Of a stretch of 64,000 bases of DNA, positions 8,218-16,987 are shown piece by piece (the stretch's first letter is position 1; each line of letters starts with the position of its first letter). Made by a program: the position numbers and the translations under genes. The notes beneath the pieces are model-generated. The model ran no database searches. It was not told the DNA's origin and saw only the letters and a program-made list of their open reading frames with translations. This stretch comes from JACJWR01 sp964547485 (GTDB lineage: Bacteria > Actinomycetota > Actinomycetes > S36-B12 > UBA10799): assembly GCA_964547485.1 (NCBI GenBank), contig CAZJNU010000001.1:1-64000 (forward strand), in the 5' to 3' direction.

Positions 8218-9255
8218 TTAGCACCCACTTCGCAAGGCCGCCCGCAGGTCCCGCAGGTCCAGAGCCAGGTCGACGCGGCCCCGACCCTCCAGGTATGCAA
8301 TTACCTCGTCCAACTTGGCCTCCGGAGTGTCGACCCTCCCGTATTCGGAAAGAACGTCGATCGCCGATTCGGTTCGGCGGAAGCTGGCCAAGATCTGTGC
8401 CACCTCTGACTCAACAACGTCCGCCGTGTCCAATCGAGAAGCCAGTACGGCGCTGTCCAAACGGGCCGTCACCACATACCGGTGGTCGCCGCTGAGGACT
8501 TCGCGTGCGGCAATGACCATGGCCCTCAAGTTCATCAAGGCCACGGCCGGATCGAGGCGACCCAGCACCCAGGCGGCGTTGCGGCGGGCGTCCAGGGTGT
8601 GCGGGTGCATGGCCCCCAAGGCGGACGACCTGGCCTGCACCAACGCCTCGTACCGCTCCAGGGCCTCCGCTGTGGCTTGCGGGGTCTCTGGTTCCTTGCT
8701 GGCGACGAAGTAGGCCAAATTGCTTTTCAGCAGCAGCCATTCCTCCGAATCCTCAGCGATCTCCCCCTCCATGTCGGCCTCGAGAATCCGCAGCAATTCC
8801 AGAGCCTGTTCAGCGTCCCCCGCTGTTCCCAGCCAGCGAGCGTGTTGACGGCGAATGTGGAAGCGCAACTGCGCCGGAACGTCAACTTCGCCCTGCATCT
8901 CGGCCTGGATGGCCGAAAGCATCTCCGCCGCACGCACCGACGTCTGGCGGTCACCGCTAGTGCCCACCACGTAGGCGTGTCGGGCGCGAATCGCGAGTTG
9001 GCGCTCCGCCGGAATGTCGGGCGTCAACCGTGGCTCCAACTCCTCGTAGATCGCCAAACCATCCCTAAGTCGTCCACCCCATGCCATCCACCAGGCCCAC
9101 TCAGACAACACGACGACCAGGTCCTGGTGCTGGCTGACCTCCGCCCACTCCCGAAACTCGGGCGTGTCCAGAACCTTCACCGCGTCCGCGTACCGATGCC
9201 CTGCTGCGAGATTTCGTGCCTGGGTAATCAAGGCGGTGGCGAGGGTCTCGTTCAC
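8218..9255 (-). CDS. TPR-like helical repeat protein
   Basis: A protein of about 345 residues, all alpha-helical in pattern, with repeats of the TPR kind (LFAIYEELEPRL-like helices, WLGTAGDAEQALELLRILE, EALERYEALVQARSSALG). The start is fixed by a GTG at 9255 that overlaps the upstream ATPase stop by four bases (GTGA), with GAGGAG seven bases before it; a start further upstream would overlap the ATPase gene by more than 30 bases. It is co-transcribed with the ATPase and, further up, the M11 peptidase. TPR partners usually sense or scaffold for STAND-type ATPases; the ligand is unknown. Confidence 0.75.
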   Translation of the reverse strand: MNETLATALITQARNLAAGHRYADAVKVLDTPEFREWAEVSQHQDLVVVLSEWAWWMAWGGRLRDGLAIYEELEPRLTPDIPAERQLAIRARHAYVVGTSGDRQTSVRAAEMLSAIQAEMQGEVDVPAQLRFHIRRQHARWLGTAGDAEQALELLRILEADMEGEIAEDSEEWLLLKSNLAYFVASKEPETPQATAEALERYEALVQARSSALGAMHPHTLDARRNAAWVLGRLDPAVALMNLRAMVIAAREVLSGDHRYVVTARLDSAVLASRLDTADVVESEVAQILASFRRTESAIDVLSEYGRVDTPEAKLDEVIAYLEGRGRVDLALDLRDLRAALRSGC

Positions 9256-10832
9256 ACGCCCGCTCTCCTCAAGTCGACGAGCCACGTGCAGGCCGCGACT
9301 GCCGTCGGGTCATCCAGCGGCACGAACAAGCCGCCCCCACGACGCTCGTCGATCAGCGCCTCAAGTTCGGCGACTACACGCTGAAGCAGTTCCTGTCTCC
9401 GTTGGCGAGTGGACTCGTCGACCCAGCGCCGGTGCGCGGCCATTTGCAGAGGCGGTTCCGTGAACATGCTCACCCCGGCGCCCTTGTCTGTGCACCAGTA
9501 GAATTCCCGCTCAGCCTCCTCCAGCCGGGCGGTCACGGACTCCACCGGCTCGGTGATCGCACCAGCGCCGACGGCCGCGCGCCCTACCAGTGCCCGAACG
9601 AAGTCCGCTGTGAAGAGCTCCGCCGCCGTTGGCAGGGTCCCTGTCGTCACCGCAAGAACCTCTGCCACCTCCGACGGCATTTCTTCCAGTCGCAGTCGAT
9701 ACAGCTCCTCAACCTCGCGCGGCTCGTCGACCAGATCTTCGCCGAATACCAACGCTCCCCCACCGCTGACAATCCGCTCCTGCACCCGCTTCAAGGACAG
9801 CAGGACCAGCAGCGCGAAAGGATTGGGCCACTTACCTGCAATCCGGCGAGCTTCGATCCGACTGGTGCGCGGGGCAAACGCAAGAACCATGTCGGCGGTG
9901 TCCCGGGGACTCGGCGGCTGGACCGAGTAGACCGTCGTCACCTTGCCCTCACCTTCGCGCCACGCGTTGTATTCGGGCCTGGCACGACTCTCGGGCCAGG
10001 CGGTGCCCAACACGAGAACATCCGCATTCCTGCGGTGCAGCTCTGACAGCAATTCCCGGGTATCCGAACCCATGAAGTGCAGGTCCTCGATGGCAATAAC
10101 GACCGGCAGTCTCCGAGCCGCCATCGACTCCAGCAGGTCAACCTGGGACTGCGCCAGGGGTACTCGCTGGGAATCCAGCACCACGTCCGCAACCAGTTGC
10201 TGCTGGTTCGCCTGCCGACCCCGCAGCCAATTGGCGGCGGCGAGCAACTCCTTGACCGCGAGTCCAAGGCCGAACGCGTCGAGCCCCGAAACAAGGTTGA
10301 AAATGCGGCTCGCCACCTCGAGCGCACCCTCGGAACCCACGTCCTTGGCGAAGCTGCGCCAGGAGTTGGCCAGGTCGACCAGGATCTCCGTTGACACCCC
10401 ACGATCACGGGACACCGACAGTGCAGCTGGCAGTACATGGCGTGCCAGGAATGGCGCGAACTCAGTGATGGCATCGCTGGGATTGCGATCGTCGCTGATC
10501 CTGCAGGAGATATCCCACCAGAGGAAATTGGGGTACGCCCCAGGAGACCAGCGGAACGCCGACCTGCCAGGCCCGATCAGCTTTCTCGTTTGCACGACGT
10601 TTTCGCGGTTGTCCACCAGCGACGGCCAGTACGGCGGGTCCTCCTGCTTGCTCGTCAACGAACCGTAGACCTCGCGAATGATGCGCGACTTTCCGACGCC
10701 GGACGGACCCTCGAGAAGGACGATGCGGCACCCCTGGCCAGTCTCACGGGCGGATTCCGTCAAGATGTCGACAAACTTCTTGTGGCCGGCTCCCACAAGG
10801 GGAACGCCAGAATCCGCGTGAATCACACTCAC
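9252..10832 (-). CDS. STAND-like AAA ATPase
   Basis: A 526-residue soluble protein. Walker A is GPSGVGKS (about residues 43-50), Walker B is VVIAIEDLHF (about 247-256), followed by a sensor-like VLGTAWPES, the pattern of the AAA_16 / MalT-like STAND ATPases. The C-terminal part is helical (winged-helix-like and linker helices). The TPR array that usually follows in one polypeptide is here a separate overlapping gene at 8218-9255, so the two look like a split STAND regulator. The GTG start lies only seven bases after the stop of the secreted M11-like peptidase, which places a cytosolic signal-responsive ATPase in the same operon as an exported protease. Confidence 0.8.
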   Translation of the reverse strand: MSVIHADSGVPLVGAGHKKFVDILTESARETGQGCRIVLLEGPSGVGKSRIIREVYGSLTSKQEDPPYWPSLVDNRENVVQTRKLIGPGRSAFRWSPGAYPNFLWWDISCRISDDRNPSDAITEFAPFLARHVLPAALSVSRDRGVSTEILVDLANSWRSFAKDVGSEGALEVASRIFNLVSGLDAFGLGLAVKELLAAANWLRGRQANQQQLVADVVLDSQRVPLAQSQVDLLESMAARRLPVVIAIEDLHFMGSDTRELLSELHRRNADVLVLGTAWPESRARPEYNAWREGEGKVTTVYSVQPPSPRDTADMVLAFAPRTSRIEARRIAGKWPNPFALLVLLSLKRVQERIVSGGGALVFGEDLVDEPREVEELYRLRLEEMPSEVAEVLAVTTGTLPTAAELFTADFVRALVGRAAVGAGAITEPVESVTARLEEAEREFYWCTDKGAGVSMFTEPPLQMAAHRRWVDESTRQRRQELLQRVVAELEALIDERRGGGLFVPLDDPTAVAACTWLVDLRRAGV

Positions 10833-10839
10833 GCCCTCG

Positions 10840-13800
10840 TCACCGCGCCTGCCGGAACGTCAGAGTGGCCGCCGCGGAGTTGCCTTGGCTGTTCACCGCC
10901 AGGATCTGCATCCGGTAGGTCGCGCCTTTCCGCAATCCGGCCAGCAGCCTGGACAGGCCCTGGTTCGCCGTCCACGCCCCGAACCGCTTCGTCGAGTTCG
11001 GAGCGGACAGCCGCACCAGGTACCGCTGCACAGGTGTACCGCCCTGCGAGGCCGGCGCGGCCCAGACGATCGTTGCCGCACCGGGGCGCGGCCACGCGGC
11101 CACTCGTGCCGCCCGCACAGTGGAGGCCACAGTGGCCTGTCGGAACGGCACGAACAACGGATCCGACTCACCCGCCGCATTGACCGCAGCAACCCTCGCC
11201 ACGTATCGCGCACCGGGCACTAACCCCACCCACGTGTGCGCGGTCGCGTTGGTCGCCACCCCGTCGCCAAACACCGTCGACGAGTTGGGAGTCGAGAGCG
11301 CCACCCGATAGCCGGTAAGGGCTGCCCCTCCATCGAACGCCGGCGCCACCCAGGTCAGCGTCGCCTGCCGGGGCGCCAAGAAGCCAGCCCCACCGAATGT
11401 CGGCACCCACGGGAAGATGCGCGGAACCACCACCGGCGTCGGCAGTGACGGCCCCGAGGTGCCCACGGCGTTAGTGGCAGTCACTGTGAACGTGTAACCA
11501 AGACCGTAGACCACGGCCGTCATCTCGCAACTCAACGCAGTCGAGGTCGTGCACGTGGAATCGCCTGGACTGCCGGTGACGGTGTAGCCCGTCACCGGGG
11601 CTCCGCCATCGGAGATCGGAGGAGACCACGACACGACTACGCCGAGTCTCCCAGGAACACCGGACACATCCCGAGGGGGCGTCGGCGCGTAGGTCGGAGG
11701 CCGAGGTGTCACCGACACCGCCACACTCGCCGCTCCCGGACCGGAAAAGTTCACCGCGCGCAGCCGCACCTGATAGGTCGTCCCATTCGTCAACCCGCCG
11801 ACCAGCACCGGGCTGGCGATACTGGCAGGTGTGCGCGACACCCACGTGGCACCGTTGTCCGTCGACACTTCGAAGTTCGATAGCTGCGCACCGCCGGTCG
11901 CCGTCGGAGCGACGAAAGCCACCGATGCCGACCCCTCCCCCGCAGTCGCCACCACACCTGTTGGCGCGGACGGCGCGGGGAAGACGAAGGGCAGGTCCAC
12001 GGTGACCGCTGCACCGGACCCGACGGCCACGGTGGTGCCACCCGTGGGACTCACGTATCTCGCTGAGAACCGTGTCCCATCGGGCGCCAGACCGTTGACC
12101 TCGACGCGGTAGTTTTCCGGACGCAAACCATCGAATCGGAAGGTGCCATCCGCCGCCGCCACCACCGACGAGCCGTAGCCGGTCGTATCGATGGCGAAAA
12201 CGTTGGCAGACCGGGGCGGATGGCCACCGTAGCTGGTTCGACCGGCAATCGATCCCGCTCGTGCCAGGTCCACATCCACCCGGTTGCTCGTCTCGGCCGC
12301 AATGGTGACGATGCGCGCAGTTGCACGGTCAGGCCCGCCGACCCATTGCCTCACCCACGGCTGCGGCGGCCTGACACGCACCTTCATCGTCTCGCCCGAA
12401 TAGAACTGTCCGGGTATCTGGAAGTGTCCCGCGGAGTCAGTCGTCGCGCTCAGCAGCGGATCCGTCGGCCCGCTGGATTGGCCGATCGTCGTGCCAGGCT
12501 CTCCGAATACTTCTACCGTTACTCCACCGAGGGGCGCGCCTTCACCCGTGATGGTTCCCTGCAGCCGGTGTGAGGATAGAGCCAACTGCGCGCTCCCACC
12601 GGCCGTGACTGCCACGGTCGCACCCGCATGATCGACACCGGCCTGGAACGGTTCGGACGTGTCTTCCAACCGATAGTTTCCTGTGGGCAGCCTGGTGACC
12701 GTCCGTTTCGAGGCACCGGACTTCAGACATGTCACGGTGATGCCGGTTGTCAGCTCGCGCACGCAGAGAGGGTCTGTCGGGGCAATCGTCCCGGGAACCC
12801 CGTCGACGATGTTCGTGGCCGTCAACGATCCCCACTTCCGCGCAGGCACGACCGCACCAGGGCGCTCCACGTGCACCCGGGCGGCGCTGCCGGTAGAGAC
12901 GACGCTCACGACGGTGCCGTCGCCGAGGTCCACTGTGGTGCCAGCGGTCATTCCCTTCCTTGAACTGACGGCACTGAACCCACGCCACGAGATTCCGTAC
13001 AGCCACGTCTCGGCAAAACCAACTTGCCGCAGGGTGACCCCTGAGCCGCCCAGATCGGGTCGGTATTCGACCATCATCGTTGCCGGGGTCACTCCCCCGA
13101 CGGCGATCGTTGCAGCCCGGAGGCCCGCCTCGGCACCGTAGAGAGGAACGAGGTCAACGTCACCGGAGTTGGTACCCAGGTCGACGCTCTGCTCCGCGGA
13201 CAGCAGACCCAAGATCTTCAAATGGGCGGCATTGAGCTTCCCAGCCGCGGCGGTTCCGTTGCCCATCACCGACGTGATGTCGCCGTACTCCGTGCGCTCA
13301 CAGGGCCAGGACGGAAACTGGGGCAGCGGGAATGGCCAGACACCGTCGCCGCACTCGAGGTTGTTCGCGTGCATGAGACCAAAGTTGTGCCCGGATTCGT
13401 GGGCCAGCACCAGAGCAGCCGACTGCTGCTGCGACCAGGCCAGTCCGCCTATCAACTGCGAACCGATACCCAGCCAGCCCATCCCTCCCGGGAAGGCGCA
13501 CGCCGACGGTTGCGGCATCACCGACACGACCAGGATGCCCGCGCGACCCGGCCGCGGTATGAGACCGTCCGTCGCGGAGGTTACCGCCGAGTCGACCAGC
13601 AGGTCAGCGGCCGGAAGTGTGCACAGCGCCGTCGGAGTGGAGACTCCGACGAAGCTGCGGAAGTCGAGTCGGTAACGCCCGCCGGTGGTCTCGTTCCAGT
13701 AGGAGTCGGCCCCACTCACGATGGGGGGACTGTTCTCCGCCGTCGCCGGGGACGGGCCGTCTTCGGTGGTCACACCGACCACAACGACGTCGTAGACACC

Positions 13801-14217
13801 CGGGCCGCGCGTGGGATTGCTACCCACAGCATTGGTCGAGGCGCGCACCCCTCCACGGGCCGGTATGAGGACGTCATCGACCGGGGGTACGGAGGGGGTG
13901 GACGCGGTGGATGAGGTGGTCGCAGGCGCTGACCGGTCAGGGCGAGGTTCGGTTTGGGTCTCGGTCTGAGTCTGGGTCTGGGTCTGACCCGAAGCGTGGG
14001 CGGTGTCGACGGGTTGAAGCGCCGGGACTGGAATTCCCGCGGTGGCCGTCGAACCACCGCCCAGCACAGTCGCGAACACGATCGCCAGGACAGCCAGACA
14101 CCACATCAAGTTGTGCGCTCCGCCGAAACCTCGCTGCGCGTTGTTGAATGCCCGCTGCGCGTTGTCACACCCCCGCCGTGCGACGTCGCCGCCGGTGTGC
14201 AATCGGTCATCCCCCAC
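10840..14217 (-). CDS. Secreted M11/reprolysin-like metallopeptidase with Fn3 repeats
   Basis: About 1125 residues from GTG 14217 (G-rich site six bases before it); ATG 14106, directly before the hydrophobic signal-peptide core MWCLAVLAIVFATVLGGG, is the alternative. After a Gln/Thr-rich linker comes the peptidase: HESGHNFGLMH near residue 273 gives HExxHxxGxxH zinc ligands, followed by two Cys, EYGDITSVMG (Met-turn) and a beta-rich tail, as in gametolysin-type M11 enzymes. Then a carboxypeptidase-regulatory-like beta domain, and four or five fibronectin type III domains to the end. It should act outside the cell on protein or surface polymer. Transcription probably begins at the palindromic promoter at 14287-14335. 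The STAND-like ATPase and TPR genes follow in the same direction. Confidence 0.85.
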   Translation of the reverse strand: MGDDRLHTGGDVARRGCDNAQRAFNNAQRGFGGAHNLMWCLAVLAIVFATVLGGGSTATAGIPVPALQPVDTAHASGQTQTQTQTETQTEPRPDRSAPATTSSTASTPSVPPVDDVLIPARGGVRASTNAVGSNPTRGPGVYDVVVVGVTTEDGPSPATAENSPPIVSGADSYWNETTGGRYRLDFRSFVGVSTPTALCTLPAADLLVDSAVTSATDGLIPRPGRAGILVVSVMPQPSACAFPGGMGWLGIGSQLIGGLAWSQQQSAALVLAHESGHNFGLMHANNLECGDGVWPFPLPQFPSWPCERTEYGDITSVMGNGTAAAGKLNAAHLKILGLLSAEQSVDLGTNSGDVDLVPLYGAEAGLRAATIAVGGVTPATMMVEYRPDLGGSGVTLRQVGFAETWLYGISWRGFSAVSSRKGMTAGTTVDLGDGTVVSVVSTGSAARVHVERPGAVVPARKWGSLTATNIVDGVPGTIAPTDPLCVRELTTGITVTCLKSGASKRTVTRLPTGNYRLEDTSEPFQAGVDHAGATVAVTAGGSAQLALSSHRLQGTITGEGAPLGGVTVEVFGEPGTTIGQSSGPTDPLLSATTDSAGHFQIPGQFYSGETMKVRVRPPQPWVRQWVGGPDRATARIVTIAAETSNRVDVDLARAGSIAGRTSYGGHPPRSANVFAIDTTGYGSSVVAAADGTFRFDGLRPENYRVEVNGLAPDGTRFSARYVSPTGGTTVAVGSGAAVTVDLPFVFPAPSAPTGVVATAGEGSASVAFVAPTATGGAQLSNFEVSTDNGATWVSRTPASIASPVLVGGLTNGTTYQVRLRAVNFSGPGAASVAVSVTPRPPTYAPTPPRDVSGVPGRLGVVVSWSPPISDGGAPVTGYTVTGSPGDSTCTTSTALSCEMTAVVYGLGYTFTVTATNAVGTSGPSLPTPVVVPRIFPWVPTFGGAGFLAPRQATLTWVAPAFDGGAALTGYRVALSTPNSSTVFGDGVATNATAHTWVGLVPGARYVARVAAVNAAGESDPLFVPFRQATVASTVRAARVAAWPRPGAATIVWAAPASQGGTPVQRYLVRLSAPNSTKRFGAWTANQGLSRLLAGLRKGATYRMQILAVNSQGNSAAATLTFRQAR
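14132..14165. repeat. Direct repeat of 13 bp phased by 21 bp
   Basis: CGCTGCGCGTTGT occurs at 14132-14144 and again at 14153-14165, exactly two helical turns apart, between the promoter element and the signal-peptide core of the M11 gene. If translation starts at 14217 the repeat encodes two similar peptides (NAQR twice); if it starts at 14106 the repeat lies in the leader and could bind a regulator on one DNA face. Confidence 0.5.
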
Positions 14218-14286
14218 CGCGCGACCCCCACCCTTCGTCAACGTCGCCCGACCTGGGGTCACTTCCAGGTCAAAGCCAACCTCCTC

Positions 14287-14335
14287 AGTCTGACAGGGGC
14301 CGCGCGTCACGTCTGTCCCCCTGATGGGGGACAGA
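14287..14335 (-). promoter_or_regulatory. Shared palindromic promoter, copy 1 (M11 peptidase operon)
   Basis: TCTGTCCCCC (14312-14321) and GGGGGACAGA (14326-14335) form a perfect 10-bp inverted repeat with a 4-base loop. Read on the minus strand, the arm proximal to the gene continues as CAGACG, and 17 bases later comes CAGACT (14287-14292), at the spacing expected of -35 and -10 boxes. The same arrangement occurs at four other genes of the window. Copies 1 and 2 are also alike between the two boxes (GGCCGCGCG). Confidence 0.65.
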
Positions 14336-14421
14336 GTTGACTGCGAGTTGGGTCGCTCCGGGCCCTTCCTTCGAGCCGCGATCCGAGAGATACTAGGTGA
14401 AGAAACTGGGGCAGGATCACA

Positions 14422-16923
14422 GTGGCAAGACTGAGCCGACTTTTCCGCGCGATCGTGTGCGCGGTGGCGGCGACCATGGCGTTGGTTCCCTCGACGTCGG
14501 CGTTCGCGGCCTCGGGTACGCCCGCGCTTGTGCGGGCCCAGGCTCCGGCGCAACTGAGCGCCACGACCGTTCGGGTGCCCGGGAACTTCGTCCAGGTTCG
14601 CGTGCGTTCGAATGCCGATCGAATTCTGGTGCGCTACCGCGCGAATGGCGTCACAGCCAATTGGCTGGGACGCGTCGTCGCCGGGGCCACCCTGGTGACC
14701 CTGCCCCGGGCAACCGTGGCAGTGCACGTGCGCGCCCTCACCTCGAATCGGGTCGTCGGCACGGCATTCCGCAGCGTCCCGGTCGCGAGCTGGGCGGTTG
14801 CTCCATCGCCGGTGCGGAATCTGGATGTTGTTGACTTCGCGCTCAACACCCAACTTGCGTATTGGGATCCACCGGCGTCGAACGGAGGACCAGTAGTCAG
14901 CGAATACCGGCTACGGGTGCTGTCAGGAGACGGCAAGTCCGTCATTCAAGGGTGGACGCGGGTAGCAAAGGATGACGACGAAACACACCGCATTGTCGGC
15001 CTACCTGGCCCGCTGCCATACCTGGTGCAAGTGGTTGCGGTGAACTGGGCCGGGGTGTCAAGCCCAGCTACCGCGCCCTTTGCTGCGTCCGACAATGGCC
15101 ATGGGCCGCCGCCACCTGCCCCCACCGAAGTCCAAGGATTCGCATCCGAAACGAACGCGGCGATCGTCATGTGGTCATGGTCCGCGAACGGTGGCGGTTG
15201 GGAAGTCGATCACTACACCGCGACCGCGTCACCCGGTGGCAAGTCCTGCACGGCATCCCGCCACGACGACCACTGCCAGGTCACGGGCCTCGCAGGCGGC
15301 ACCCCGTACACGTTCACCGTCACCGCCTCAACAGCGATGACCACGGCCTCATCGACGTCCGCCCCCAGCGCAGCGTCTGCGCCTCTGACCGTGTTGAACC
15401 AAGTGCCCCTCAACGTGTCCCATCTGGACGCAAAGGCCGGAAACTCCGCGATTGCAGTGACATGGGCGAGCGCCAACGGTCCCGGGCGCCCGGCGGCAGT
15501 GCGCTACACCGCGACCGCCCGCCCTGGAGGTCGATCCTGCACCGTCACCTTCCAAGAGTTCGAATCGACCATGGCTGGCCTGCACTTCTGGGACTGGTGG
15601 TGGAACGGTCAGCTGCTGCAGTCGGACTGCACACTGACGAATCTGAGCAACGGAACGGCCTACACGGTCACGGTCGTGGCCCAGAATGCGGCTGGCGCCT
15701 CAACTGGGGTGACATCTGCAGCTGTCATCCCGGGTGCGACACCTGTGCCACCCACGGATGTGGTCACCGCAACCAGCGACACCACTGCGGCAATAGCGTG
15801 GGTAGTCCCAGACCCCAACGGGATTCCTGGTCGGCAACCGGCCACCTCCTACACCGCCACCGCCACCCCCGGCGGGCGTCAGTGCACGGTCAACCCAGTG
15901 CCGCTGGCCGTGGTGGAGTCAGGCGGCCGACTCGGCTGCGCCATCTCCGGCCTGTCGAGGAACACCAGCCACACCATCTCGGTCGTGGCCGGCAATAGTC
16001 ACGGTTCATCAACGCCAGTTCAGGTGTCGGCAGCGACTGGGGCCACACCGGCAACAACGGTCAACATCGGGCCAGCGGCACCCGTCGACGGCACCGTGAA
16101 TCCTGCGGACCGAGACACCGTGCGCAGCGCCTGGATCAAGTCGGTGGCGGAAGGCCAAGTGGTCTCCGGTAGCACCTCCGACACAGCCTCCTGTACCCCG
16201 GGAACAACGACTGCGGCCTATCAGAAGGCTGTCACCGACCGCATCAACTGGTACCGCAACATGGTGGGCCTGCCAGATGTCCGGATCGATCCGGACCCGA
16301 CTTACACCCGCAGGGCCCAGGCGGCCGCGCTGATCATGGACGCCAACAACGACCTGTCGCACGGTCCGCCACAGTCCTGGAAATGCTGGAGCAATGACGG
16401 CGCGAGGGGCGCCGGCAGCGGCAATCTCAGTCTTGGCTACGTCGACCACATCAGCGGGTACATCAACGACGGAGGAGACAACAACCGGGCCGTCGGACAC
16501 CGTCGTTGGATCCTCTTCCCCGAACTCGGAACTGTGGCTGTCGGAACCGCGGGACGAGCCAACTCACTGGTCGTCTTTACGCCGCGTGTCGCCCGCCCGA
16601 CAACACCGACCGCAGTGCCCTGGCCTAGCGCCGGCTTCTTCCCCAAAGGCGCACTACCGGGTGACGAGCACCGCTGGAGTCTGTCGGCCCCGCAGGTTGA
16701 TTTTGCGACGGCGACCGTCAGTATCACTGGACCCAACGGACTTGTTCCTGCCCGAGTCGTCGACGCTGACCCATACTACGGGGACAGCAGCATCGTTTTC
16801 GAAGTTCCCTCAGTCACGGACGCCACCGTGACACAGCAGACAACGTTCACCGTTCACGTGAACAACGCGACGGTCGGCGGAACCCTGCGGAACTACACCT
16901 ACCAAGTGACCGTGTTCCCGTGA
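14422..16923 (+). CDS. Secreted Fn3 / CAP-domain protein
   Basis: An 833-residue protein starting at GTG 14422 (GGGGCAGGA five bases before). Residues 1-30 form a signal peptide (basic start, hydrophobic core, AFAASG cleavage region). Then follow about five Fn3-like domains, several with a Cys pair (GGKSC, GGRSC). Residues from about 600 form a CAP/SCP domain: INWYRNMVGLP, LSHGPP, a W-K-C segment, then GHRRWIL. The last 100 residues are a beta-sandwich ending in NYTYQVTVFP. That tail recurs in the two fragments at 32165-32570 and 36377-36780. CAP proteins act outside cells, as lipid binders, adhesins or proteases; which applies is not visible. It is divergent from the M11 gene. Confidence 0.85.
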   Translation: MARLSRLFRAIVCAVAATMALVPSTSAFAASGTPALVRAQAPAQLSATTVRVPGNFVQVRVRSNADRILVRYRANGVTANWLGRVVAGATLVTLPRATVAVHVRALTSNRVVGTAFRSVPVASWAVAPSPVRNLDVVDFALNTQLAYWDPPASNGGPVVSEYRLRVLSGDGKSVIQGWTRVAKDDDETHRIVGLPGPLPYLVQVVAVNWAGVSSPATAPFAASDNGHGPPPPAPTEVQGFASETNAAIVMWSWSANGGGWEVDHYTATASPGGKSCTASRHDDHCQVTGLAGGTPYTFTVTASTAMTTASSTSAPSAASAPLTVLNQVPLNVSHLDAKAGNSAIAVTWASANGPGRPAAVRYTATARPGGRSCTVTFQEFESTMAGLHFWDWWWNGQLLQSDCTLTNLSNGTAYTVTVVAQNAAGASTGVTSAAVIPGATPVPPTDVVTATSDTTAAIAWVVPDPNGIPGRQPATSYTATATPGGRQCTVNPVPLAVVESGGRLGCAISGLSRNTSHTISVVAGNSHGSSTPVQVSAATGATPATTVNIGPAAPVDGTVNPADRDTVRSAWIKSVAEGQVVSGSTSDTASCTPGTTTAAYQKAVTDRINWYRNMVGLPDVRIDPDPTYTRRAQAAALIMDANNDLSHGPPQSWKCWSNDGARGAGSGNLSLGYVDHISGYINDGGDNNRAVGHRRWILFPELGTVAVGTAGRANSLVVFTPRVARPTTPTAVPWPSAGFFPKGALPGDEHRWSLSAPQVDFATATVSITGPNGLVPARVVDADPYYGDSSIVFEVPSVTDATVTQQTTFTVHVNNATVGGTLRNYTYQVTVFP

Positions 16924-16987
16924 CCACTGCGCACCATGCTCGCGGGGGTTCCACCGCTATACCAGGACTACGCCGGCACACTCGCCG

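Noticed and set aside
13911..14834. Several plus-strand frames around the divergent promoter
   Set aside because: They overlap the M11 linker antisense or the CAP gene in another frame and show no domain or start signal.
10840..14853. M11 gene starting as far upstream as 14853
   Set aside because: The frame is open that far, but it would run through the palindromic promoter and the divergent CAP gene; the signal-peptide core begins at 14106.
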